Below, piece by piece: positions 19,947-27,147 of a DNA stretch of 64,000 nt. The position numbers and the translations under genes were made by a program. The number at the start of each line of letters is the position of its first letter. Within the stretch, counting starts at the first letter, position 1. Below the pieces are notes generated by a model. That model did no database searches and had not been told where the DNA came from. It saw only the letters and a list, made by a program, of their open reading frames with translations. Origin of the DNA: Streptomyces zhaozhouensis (GTDB lineage: Bacteria > Actinomycetota > Actinomycetes > Streptomycetales > Streptomycetaceae); the NCBI RefSeq assembly GCF_900230195.1, contig NZ_OCNE01000009.1, positions 124,001-188,000 of the forward strand, in the 5' to 3' direction.

Positions 19947-20552
19947 TCATGTCCACTCCGCCAGCAGCCCGAGCAGCACGGGCGCCACCCCGAGCAGCAG
20001 AAAGGCCGGCAGGAAGCACAGCCCCAACGGGCCGGCGACCAGCACGGCGGCCCGCCGCGCGCCGGCCTGCGCCGTGCGTCTGCGCCGCGCCCGCGCCTCC
20101 GCGCCCTCGGCCGCGAACGCCCGCACCACCGGCGCGCCGCTGCCGCCCGCCGACTCCAGCCGCCTGGCCAGCCGGTCAGCGCCCGGCAGCACGGCCAACC
20201 GGCCCCAGACGACCGCCGGTTCGCCGCCGAGCCGCAGCTCGGCCGCCGCGCGCCGCAGCGCCTCCCCGACCGGGCCCCGCACGGAGGCGCCCACGGCGCC
20301 CGCCGCCGCGCCCGGCTCGGCCCCCGCCGCCAGGCACGCGGCGAGCAGCTCCGTGGCCAGCGGCAGCGCCGGATCGGGCGCCCCGCTCCTGCGGCGGCGC
20401 GCCGGCCACCGGCGACGCCGGCGCGGCCGGCCGCCCAACGCCGCCCTCCGCCGCCGCTCCCCGAGCGCCGCCCGGAGCTGACCCGCCGCCAACGGCAACA
20501 GGAGCAGCGCCAGCGCGAGGCTCAGCCAGCCACGCACCCACTCCGCGCTCAC
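19947..20552 (-). CDS. Type II secretion F-family protein, TadC-like
   Basis: 201 residues from a GTG start that overlaps tadB by 4 bases (GTGA). An N-terminal helix (WLSLALALLLLPLAAG) and two C-terminal helices (VLVAGPLGLCFLPAFLLLGVA) flank a T2SSF cytoplasmic helical domain (LPLATELLAACLAAGAEPG). It corresponds to mycobacterial Rv3657c. It is expected to form the inner-membrane platform of the Tad-like machine together with TadB. Confidence 0.84.
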   Translation of the reverse strand: MSAEWVRGWLSLALALLLLPLAAGQLRAALGERRRRAALGGRPRRRRRWPARRRRSGAPDPALPLATELLAACLAAGAEPGAAAGAVGASVRGPVGEALRRAAAELRLGGEPAVVWGRLAVLPGADRLARRLESAGGSGAPVVRAFAAEGAEARARRRRTAQAGARRAAVLVAGPLGLCFLPAFLLLGVAPVLLGLLAEWT

Positions 20553-21394
20553 CGCGCCGCCCCCTCGGCCGAGCGCACCAGGGCGGCGGTCCACGCCATC
20601 CCGGCCCACTGGAAGAACACGCCGAGCGCCAGGCAGCACAGCCCCAGAGGGGTGCCGAACAGCACCCGCAGCGGCGCGATCCCCATCGTCGAGCCGAGCA
20701 CCAGCCCGCCGAGCGGCAGCGCCGCCAGCACCCTGGCCGTGGCCCTCGGGCCCGCGAGCAGGGCGCGCAGCTCCTCGTCCTGGTCGCGCTCGGCCCGCAG
20801 CGCGGTCGCCACCCGCTCCAGACCGGCGGCCAGCGAGGCACCGCCCTGCACGGCCACCTCCCAGCAGGCGGCGACCCCGGAGAGCCCCTCGGCCCCCGGC
20901 CGCCCCGCCGCCGAGCGCAGCGCGCCCGGCACGTCCCCGCCGTATCTCGCGGCGGCCAGCGGCGCCGCCGCCAGCGGGCCCAACTCGGCCCGCCCGGCCG
21001 TGGCGAGCGCCGCGACGGCCGGCCTGCCGGCCTGGACCTCGCCGGCCAGCGCCACGCAGAAGTCCACGACCGCCTCGCGCCGCCGCCGGGCTGCCGCCGC
21101 GGCCCGGCGCCGCCGCCAGCCCCGGTCGACCAGCGGGACGGCCAGCGCCGAGAGCACCCAGGGGACGGGGGAGCCCGCCGCCAGAGAGAGCAGCCCACCG
21201 CCGGCGAGGCAGCACAGCCCGACCCGCACCGCCGCGGCATCCGGCCGCCACCGCGCCCGGGCGCGGTCCGGACGGACCGCGCCGCCGGGCGCCAGGGCGC
21301 GGCCCCGGGCGACCCGCAGGTCGACCCCGGCGACCAGCCACACCCCGACGACGGCGCAGAACGCCACCCCCCAGGGCGTCCACGACGCGCTCAT
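20549..21394 (-). CDS. Type II secretion F-family protein, TadB-like
   Basis: 281 residues. N-terminal helix (WGVAFCAVVGVWLVAGVDL), a second pair around residue 60-90, then the T2SSF domain with DFCVALAGEVQAGRPAVAAL and a helical hairpin at the C-terminus (GLCCLALGVFFQWAGMAWT). The ATG overlaps the tadA stop by 4 bases and follows GGAGGAG. It is the membrane platform partner of the TadA ATPase. Confidence 0.86.
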   Translation of the reverse strand: MSASWTPWGVAFCAVVGVWLVAGVDLRVARGRALAPGGAVRPDRARARWRPDAAAVRVGLCCLAGGGLLSLAAGSPVPWVLSALAVPLVDRGWRRRRAAAAARRRREAVVDFCVALAGEVQAGRPAVAALATAGRAELGPLAAAPLAAARYGGDVPGALRSAAGRPGAEGLSGVAACWEVAVQGGASLAAGLERVATALRAERDQDEELRALLAGPRATARVLAALPLGGLVLGSTMGIAPLRVLFGTPLGLCCLALGVFFQWAGMAWTAALVRSAEGAAR

Positions 21395-22680
21395 CGGGCT
21401 CCTCCGCGCGCGCAGAGCTCGGACAGCCGCGCCCACCCCTCCTCGTGGACGAACCCGTCAGGGCCCCAGCGCGCCGCCGGGACGGTCCCCACCAGGCCGC
21501 CGGGCCCCTGCTCCAGCAGCTGGATCTCCGCCAGCCTGCGGCGCCCCGACCGCCGGTCCCTGACCAGGTGCAGCACCAGCGCCAGCGCGGCCGCCACCTG
21601 GCTGTGCAGCGCGGCCCTGGGCAGCCCCGCCGCGCCTCCGAGCGCCTCCAGCCGGGCCGGCACGTCCGCCGCCGCGTTGGCGTGGAGCGTGCCGCAGCCG
21701 CCGTGGCCCGTGTTGAACGCGGAGAGCAGCTCCGTGACCTCCGCGCCCCTCACCTCCCCGACGACCAGCCGGTCCGGCCGCATCCGCAACGCCTGCCGCA
21801 CCAGGTCTCGCAGGGTGACCCGGCCGGCGCCCTCCTGGTTGGCCGGACGGGTCTCCAGCCGCACCACGTGCGGATGCGTCGGCCGCAACTCCGCCGAGTC
21901 CTCGACGAGCACCACCCGCTCCCCCGGCCCCACCAGGCCGAGCAGCGAGGCGAGCAGCGTGCTCTTCCCCGAGCCCGTGCCGCCCGTCACCAGGAAGGAC
22001 AGCCGCGCGGCGAGCACCGCCCCCAGCAGCCGCTCCCCGCCGGGCGGCAGCGTGCCGGCCCGGCACAACTCGGCCAGCGTGAACGCCCGAGGGCGCACCA
22101 CCCGCAGCGAGACGCAGGGCGAGCCCACGGCCACCGGCGGCAGCACGGCGTGCATCCGCGTGCCGTCCGGAAGCCTGGCGTCCACCCAGGGCCGGGCGTC
22201 GTCCAGCCGCCGCCCGGCCGAGGCCGCCAGCCGCTGGGCCAGCCTGCGCACCGAGGCGTCGTCGGGGAAGCGCACGTCCGCGCGCTCCAGGCCGCCGCCC
22301 CGGTCGACCCACACCTCGTCCGGGCCGTTGACCAGGACGTCGGTGACCTCCGGCGCGGCCAGCAGCGGCTGGAGCGGGCCGGCGCCGACCAGCTCAGAAC
22401 GCAGCGCGCGCACCACCGACAGCACCGCCCGGTCCCCCAGCAGCAGCCCCTGGGAACGCAGCGCGGCAGCCACCCGGCCAGGCGTCGGCTCGGCCCCCTC
22501 CTCCGCCAGCCGCAGCCGCACGCTCTCCAGCAGCTCCGACAGCTCCGACAGCTCGGGCAGCTCGGACGACGGCGACGAAGAAGGCTGGTGAGAGGGCGCG
22601 GGCGGCTCAGAGAGCCCGGCCCGGACGGAACCGGCCGCGCCGAGGCCGGCGACCGCGGCGCGGTACTCCGCCCCGGTCAC
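21391..22680 (-). CDS. Secretion ATPase, TadA/CpaF family
   Basis: 429 residues. This is a hexameric motor ATPase that powers pilus or secretion systems. Walker A is GGTGSGKSTLLASL (Lys239); Asp-box RMRPDRLVVGEVRG and His-box NTGHGGCGTLHAN follow. An N-terminal ~90-residue domain precedes the arch (VTDVLVNGPDEVWVDRGGGL). This is the helicase/secretion neighbourhood ATPase (Rv3659c type). It overlaps ssd and tadB by 4 bases each, so the whole block reads as one translationally coupled operon. Confidence 0.94.
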   Translation of the reverse strand: MTGAEYRAAVAGLGAAGSVRAGLSEPPAPSHQPSSSPSSELPELSELSELLESVRLRLAEEGAEPTPGRVAAALRSQGLLLGDRAVLSVVRALRSELVGAGPLQPLLAAPEVTDVLVNGPDEVWVDRGGGLERADVRFPDDASVRRLAQRLAASAGRRLDDARPWVDARLPDGTRMHAVLPPVAVGSPCVSLRVVRPRAFTLAELCRAGTLPPGGERLLGAVLAARLSFLVTGGTGSGKSTLLASLLGLVGPGERVVLVEDSAELRPTHPHVVRLETRPANQEGAGRVTLRDLVRQALRMRPDRLVVGEVRGAEVTELLSAFNTGHGGCGTLHANAAADVPARLEALGGAAGLPRAALHSQVAAALALVLHLVRDRRSGRRRLAEIQLLEQGPGGLVGTVPAARWGPDGFVHEEGWARLSELCARGGAR

Positions 22681-23753
22681 GCGACGGCCCCCGCACGCGG
22701 CTGGGCGCGGTCGAGAAGCGCCGTACAGAAGGCCGCCAGTGTCCCGCCCGGGTCGGCCCCCGGCGGCTCGCCCATCTCGGCGGCGACCGAGAGCCCCGGC
22801 TCGTCCGGCAGCTCGCCGGCGAGCGGCAGGCGCAGCATCCGCGCCAGCTCGTCCCCCGGCAGCGCGTCCCCCGGCCGCATCCTGGCCACCAGCCGCAGGT
22901 CGCGCACCAGCGCCCCGGCGCCGCCCACGACACGCCTTGCGGCCGTCATGGCCCGCAACTCACCGGGCACCACGAGCAGACCCAGGTCGAGCTGGGTGAG
23001 CGCCTCGGCCGCCGCCTCGTCCACGGCACGCGGCAGATCGACCACCAGCACTCCGCCGCCCCTGCGGGCCGAGGCGAGGACCGAGCGCATCGCCTCGACC
23101 GGGAGGCGGATGCCGCCCTCCCGGTCCCAGCTGAGCAGGCGCACCCCGTGCAGCAGCGGCAGCGCCTCGTCCAGCGCGGTCCCCGAGAGCCGACCCCGAG
23201 CGGAGAGCAGCGCCGGCCAGCGGGAGCCCGCCGTGCGTTCACCGCCGAACGGCACGTCGAGGCCGCCTCCGAGCGGGTCGGCGTCCACCAGCACGCTGCG
23301 CCGCCCCGCCCGCGCCGCCGTCACCGCCAACGCGCAGGCCAACGACGAGGAGCCGGCCCCGCCCCGGCCGCCCAGCACACCGAGGGTGAGAGTCGGCTGC
23401 CCGGGCCCCTCCACCGCGTCGGCGATCCGGTCGACCAGCCGGGTCTCGTCCCACGGCAGGTGCAGGACCTGCTCGACGCCGAGCGCCACGCCCCGCGCCC
23501 AGACCCGGTGGTCGTCCAGATCCCGTCCGACCAGCAGCACCCCGGGCCGCCGACCGGGCCCGGCGCGCTCGCCGGCGCCCAACGCCCGGTCGTCGCCGAC
23601 CAGCACCAGCGGCGCGCCCCACCACTGCTCGGCCGTCGGCGGGGCGCCGTGCGCCACCTCGGCCTCGGCGCCCGCGACGGCGCACAGCCGCAGCAGATCG
23701 TCCAGCAACTCCTCGTCCTCGGTGAGGATCAGCACGGAAGCGCACTCCGTCAT
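22677..23753 (-). CDS. CpaE/MinD-like septum-site-determining protein Ssd
   Basis: 358 residues. An N-terminal receiver-like region (VLILTEDEELLDDLLRL) is followed by a MinD/ParA-like domain. The P-loop is deviant: GGRGGAGSSSLACAL has Arg and Ser where ParA/MinD have the two Lys. DADPLGGGLDVPFG and VVDLPRA represent Walker A' and B regions. The mycobacterial homologue (Rv3660c) is named Ssd and affects septation; here a role in placing the Tad-like machine is inferred from position as first gene of the operon. ATG start (MTECASVLILT). Confidence 0.87.
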   Translation of the reverse strand: MTECASVLILTEDEELLDDLLRLCAVAGAEAEVAHGAPPTAEQWWGAPLVLVGDDRALGAGERAGPGRRPGVLLVGRDLDDHRVWARGVALGVEQVLHLPWDETRLVDRIADAVEGPGQPTLTLGVLGGRGGAGSSSLACALAVTAARAGRRSVLVDADPLGGGLDVPFGGERTAGSRWPALLSARGRLSGTALDEALPLLHGVRLLSWDREGGIRLPVEAMRSVLASARRGGGVLVVDLPRAVDEAAAEALTQLDLGLLVVPGELRAMTAARRVVGGAGALVRDLRLVARMRPGDALPGDELARMLRLPLAGELPDEPGLSVAAEMGEPPGADPGGTLAAFCTALLDRAQPRAGAVA

Positions 23754-24070
23754 GGCAAAGCCCCCTGGCTTCAGGGCGCCGACCCCGTCGGCACCCTCCG
23801 AAACTTCTCGTCACCCAGCGTGACGCGTTCCGGGCCCTCTCGGGGAACTCACCGCAAATCTGTGGATAACCAGGCCCCTGTGGAAAACCTCCTCACCCGT
23901 TGGTGGAGACCACCGCGCGCCAACTCCCCCCAAAGACAACGGAAAAGAACAGCGGCAAGCGTCAACCGTCAGAAAAGTACGGAGAGTGAGCGCTTCGGTC
24001 ACGCGCGAAGAGGGAAAGATGCCCGGGTGAACCCCCTCGCCCGGGGGCCGGTCGGGTGAGACACCCCTCT
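23754..24070. promoter_or_regulatory. Upstream region of the ssd-tad operon
   Basis: No gene seen. It contains TGTGGATAA (23861-23869, an exact E. coli-type DnaA box on the minus strand) and TGTGGAAAA (23880-23888). It also has a short hairpin with a C5 loop (24022-24045, stem CCCGGGTGA). It is AT-richer around 23930-23990, where the minus-strand promoter for ssd may lie. Confidence 0.4.
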
Positions 24071-24079
24071 CCCACCTCT

Positions 24080-24212
24080 TCGCAAACACGCGAACGCAGG
24101 GCTCTGAGCTGGGAGTTTCCCCCGGAAGCGCCTTCGGAGAGGCGACGACCCCCGCCGGGGGGGAGAGCGGGGGTCGTCTTCCACGGCCGACTCGGGGGGG
24201 GAGGAGCCGGGC
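24080..24212 (-). ncRNA. Candidate 6C small RNA
   Basis: On the minus strand two successive hairpins each present a long run of C in the loop. Hairpin 1: stem 24205-24210 with 24187-24192, loop with eight C (24194-24201). Hairpin 2: a perfect 12-base stem 24167-24178 with 24144-24155, loop with seven C (24157-24163). The linker is 8 bases. Two C-rich loops are the defining feature of the actinobacterial 6C RNA, and from memory the mycobacterial member (B11) lies in this same gap between the ssd and HAD genes. A TGCTAA -10-like element (24217-24222) would start the RNA near 24210. The 3' end is a guess. Confidence 0.72.
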
Positions 24213-24313
24213 CGGGTTAGCACGGTCGCGAACGATCCGTGACTTCCATGGTGTACCCGAGAGCCTTCTCAGGCAAACCCACGCGCCCCAGCGTACGCCG
24301 AATGGCGGGCCCT

Positions 24314-24319
24314 TATGCT
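24314..24319 (+). promoter_or_regulatory. -10 element of a leaderless HAD gene
   Basis: TATGCT ends 6 bases before the GTG at 24326, so transcription should start at or next to the start codon. This is the usual layout of leaderless Streptomyces mRNAs and supports that start. Confidence 0.5.
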
Positions 24320-24325
24320 CGGGGC

Positions 24326-25147
24326 GTGGAAATCCTGCCGCAGCCCCGCACCGCCGCGTTCTTTGACCTTGACAAGACCGTCATCGCGAAGTCGAGCACG
24401 GTCACTTTCAGCAGGTCGTTCTACCAGGGCGGGCTGATCAACCGCAGGGCGGTGCTGCGCACCGCCTACGCCCAGTTCCTCTTTCTGCTGGGCGGCGCCG
24501 ACCACGAGCAGACCGAGCGGATGAGGGAGTATCTCTCGGCCCTCTGCCGCGGATGGAACGTACAGCAGGTGCGCGAGATCGTCGCGGAGGCGCTGCACGA
24601 GGTGATCGATCCGATCATCTACGACGAGGCGGCCTCGCTGATCGAACGTCACCACGAGGCCGGCCGGGACGTGGTGATCGTCAGCACCTCGGGCGCCGAG
24701 CTGGTCGAGCCGATCGGCGAACTCCTCGGCGCCGACCGGGTGGTGGCGACCCGGATGGTGGTGGCCGACGGCCGCTACACCGGCGAGGTCGACTACTACG
24801 CCTACGGCCCCACGAAGGCCGAGGCCATCGCCGAGCTTGCCGTCTCCGAGGGATACGACCTGGCGCGCTGCTACGCCTACAGCGACTCGGTCACGGACCT
24901 GCCGATGCTGGAGTCGGTGGGCCACCCGCACGCCGTCAACCCCGACCGCGCGCTGCGCAAGGAGGCGACGGCGCGCGAGTGGCCGGTGCTGACGTTCGAA
25001 CGGCCGGTGCGGCTGCGGCAACGGGTGTCGCTGGGCATACCGTCCCGTCCCGCGCTGGTGGCGACGGCCGCGGTCGCCGCCGCCGCCGCGGGCGGCCTGG
25101 TCTGGTGGTACGCCAACCGCCGCCGCGCCGCCGGCCGCGCCGCCTGA
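24326..25147 (+). CDS. HAD-IB family hydrolase (SerB-like phosphatase) with C-terminal membrane helix
   Basis: 273 residues. HAD motif I is AFFDLDKTVIAKSS; motif II is VIVSTSG; Lys is in GPTKAEAI; motif IV is CYAYSDSVTDLPML. This is the HAD-IB subfamily related to phosphoserine phosphatase. A helix near the end (LVATAAVAAAAAGGLVWWY) could anchor it in the membrane. It corresponds to Rv3661 next to ssd in mycobacteria. Two upstream ATG codons are in frame (24239, 24302), but the GTG was chosen because a TATGCT -10 box sits just upstream. It is divergent from the 6C RNA and converges with the Fic-like gene. Confidence 0.88.
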   Translation: MEILPQPRTAAFFDLDKTVIAKSSTVTFSRSFYQGGLINRRAVLRTAYAQFLFLLGGADHEQTERMREYLSALCRGWNVQQVREIVAEALHEVIDPIIYDEAASLIERHHEAGRDVVIVSTSGAELVEPIGELLGADRVVATRMVVADGRYTGEVDYYAYGPTKAEAIAELAVSEGYDLARCYAYSDSVTDLPMLESVGHPHAVNPDRALRKEATAREWPVLTFERPVRLRQRVSLGIPSRPALVATAAVAAAAAGGLVWWYANRRRAAGRAA

Positions 25148-25170
25148 CCCGGCGCGCGGGCGGCGCCGGG
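25148..25170. terminator. Short hairpin between convergent genes
   Basis: CCCGGCG (25148-25154) pairs with CGCCGGG (25164-25170) across a 9-base loop. It lies in the 34-base gap between the HAD and Fic-like stops. Confidence 0.5.
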
Positions 25171-25181
25171 CTCCGCCCGGA

Positions 25182-26036
25182 TCAGGCGGCGCCGCGTTGC
25201 AGCGCCTCGCAGACCGCGACCGACTCGCGCGCCCCCAGCTCGGCGGCCCGGGCACAGTGCGCGATCCAGCCGGCGACCCCCGCCCTGGTGCCGGCCAGAT
25301 AGCCGTCCAGCGCGGCGAGATAGCTCTCCACGCCCTGCTCGGCGTGGCCGACCTCGACCGGGGCGACCGCCTTCGGGTCGAGGCCGCCGCCGACCAGCAC
25401 CAACCGCGCCGCCGCGCGCGCGACCAGCCCGTTGTGGCTGGCGAACGGACGCAGCGCGACCAGTTCGCCGTGCACCACCGACGCCGTGATCAGAGCCGGC
25501 GCCGACGAGCCCGCCACCACCAGGCCGGCGAGCGCGTCCAGCCGCGCCGCCACCTCCTCGACGCCCGGCGCCGGCGGGAGCGCGTCGAGCCCCGGCTCGT
25601 CCACCGGCTCCCCGGCCAACCGGGGCCGGCCGATCCGCTCCCCCTCCGCCCCGCCCGTCGGGCCACCCGCCGCGACCAGGTGCAGCCGCGCCAGCACCCG
25701 CAGCGGGGACCCGCGCCAGACGCCCAGCGACTCGGTCGCCTCGGCCGTGGTCCGCAGCGCCGCGCCCACCGTCCTGGCCTCGGGTTCGCCGCCGAAGTCG
25801 CTGCGCCTCCTGACCTCCTCCAACGCCCAGTCGGCACCGGCCAGGGCGGCCGACGCGCGGGCGCCGCGCAGCGCGGCCTCGGAGGAGACCTCAGGGCTGC
25901 GGCGGCGCATCACGCGATGCTTGTAGACGGCGTCCACCGCCTCCCGCACGCCGGCCACGGCGGCCGGAACGCCGGGCAGTTCGGCCAGCCTGGCCAGGGG
26001 GTCGGTCTGCGGTTCTGTGGGTGCAGCGGGGCTCAT
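25182..26036 (-). CDS. Fic/DOC-like protein with degenerate catalytic motif
   Basis: 284 residues. The region from ~residue 150 follows the Fic core: VEEVAARLDALAGLVV, then ASVVHGELVALRPFASHNGL leading into VARAAARLVLVGGG. The Fic catalytic motif HPFx(D/E)GN(G/K)R is replaced by RPFASHNGL (Arg196 at the catalytic His, Leu at the final Arg). AMP-transfer by the usual mechanism is therefore unlikely. Homologues in this position are often listed only as oxidoreductase or hypothetical (Rv3662c in M. tuberculosis by synteny). ATG start (MSPAAPTEPQ). It is divergent from the CooC-like ATPase, 106 bases away. Confidence 0.72.
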   Translation of the reverse strand: MSPAAPTEPQTDPLARLAELPGVPAAVAGVREAVDAVYKHRVMRRRSPEVSSEAALRGARASAALAGADWALEEVRRRSDFGGEPEARTVGAALRTTAEATESLGVWRGSPLRVLARLHLVAAGGPTGGAEGERIGRPRLAGEPVDEPGLDALPPAPGVEEVAARLDALAGLVVAGSSAPALITASVVHGELVALRPFASHNGLVARAAARLVLVGGGLDPKAVAPVEVGHAEQGVESYLAALDGYLAGTRAGVAGWIAHCARAAELGARESVAVCEALQRGAA

Positions 26037-26142
26037 AGCACCGAAGCCTAGGCGGGGTCCAGCGATCATCGGGGACTCGTTCGAGTGGATTTCCCCACTT
26101 CGCGTGTTCGGGTGTTCGCCCGACGCCACTACGCTCCTGAAC

Positions 26143-27126
26143 ATGAAGATCGCTTTCGTAGGCAAGGGGGGCAGCGGCAAGACCACGCTGTCCTCGCTGT
26201 TCGTCCGGCATCTCGCGGCGCGCGGCGTCCCCGTCACCGCGGTGGACGCGGACATCAACCAACACCTCGGCGTCGCTCTCGGCCTGACGGAGGAGGAGGC
26301 CGCCGCGTGCCCGCCACTCGGCGGCAGGCTGCCGTTGATCAAGGACTACCTCCGGGGCGAGAACCCGCGCATCCTCTCCTCCGAGACCATGATCAAGACG
26401 ACGCCGCCGGGAGCGGGTTCACGGCTGCTGCGGCTCTCCGAGGAGAACCCGGTCTTCGACGCCTGCGCCACCGAGGTACCGCTGGACAAGGGCGCGGCGC
26501 GACTGCTGGTCACCGGCCCGTTCACCGCCGACGACCTGGGGGTCGCCTGCTACCACTCGAAGACCGGCGCCGTCGAGCTGTGTCTGAACCACCTGGTGGA
26601 CGGGCGCGACGAGTACCTCGTGGTGGACATGACGGCCGGCAGCGACTCGTTCGCCTCGGGGCTCTTCACCCGCTTCGACATGACCTTCCTGGTGGCCGAG
26701 CCGACCCGCAAGGGGGTCTCCGTGTACCGCCAGTACCGCGAGTACGCGCGGGACTACGGGGTCGCGCTGCGCGTGGTCGGGAACAAGGCGCGGGATCCCG
26801 AGGACGTCGCGTTCCTGCGCGAGGAGATCGGCGACGACCTGCTGGTGACGTTCGGCCACTCGGACTGGGTGCGGGCCATGGAGCGCGGGCAGCGCCGGCC
26901 GTTCGCCGCGCTGGACGCGGACGACGCGCGGGCGCTGGGCGCCATGCACCGGGCGGCGGACGCCGGCTACCCGCTGCGCGACTGGGAGCGCTACACCCAG
27001 CAGATGGTGCACTTCCACCTGAAGAACGCCGCGAGCTGGGGCAACGACAGGACCGGGGCCGACCTGGCGGCGCAGGTCGACCCCGGGTTCGTGCTGCGGG
27101 AGGCGCCCAGCCCACTGCCGGCCTGA
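26143..27126 (+). CDS. CooC/ParA-like P-loop ATPase
   Basis: 327 residues. Deviant Walker A GKGGSGKTTLSSL at the N-terminus, Walker A' Asp in TAVDADINQHLGV, Walker B region YLVVDMTAGSDSFASG. The layout matches CooC/NifH-like MRP ATPases that load metal cofactors or regulate partner proteins; the partner is unknown. ATG start (MKIAFVGKGGSGK) with only weak SD. TACGCT 7 bases upstream could be a -10 for a near-leaderless mRNA. It is divergent from the degenerate Fic gene and converges with the lipoprotein at 27148. Confidence 0.85.
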   Translation: MKIAFVGKGGSGKTTLSSLFVRHLAARGVPVTAVDADINQHLGVALGLTEEEAAACPPLGGRLPLIKDYLRGENPRILSSETMIKTTPPGAGSRLLRLSEENPVFDACATEVPLDKGAARLLVTGPFTADDLGVACYHSKTGAVELCLNHLVDGRDEYLVVDMTAGSDSFASGLFTRFDMTFLVAEPTRKGVSVYRQYREYARDYGVALRVVGNKARDPEDVAFLREEIGDDLLVTFGHSDWVRAMERGQRRPFAALDADDARALGAMHRAADAGYPLRDWERYTQQMVHFHLKNAASWGNDRTGADLAAQVDPGFVLREAPSPLPA

Positions 27127-27147
27127 GCGCGCCCCGGCGGCGGGCGG

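Noticed and set aside
24022..24045. Second 6C-type hairpin on the plus strand (C5 loop)
   Set aside because: Only five C in the loop and no matching partner hairpin on that strand; the minus-strand pair fits far better.
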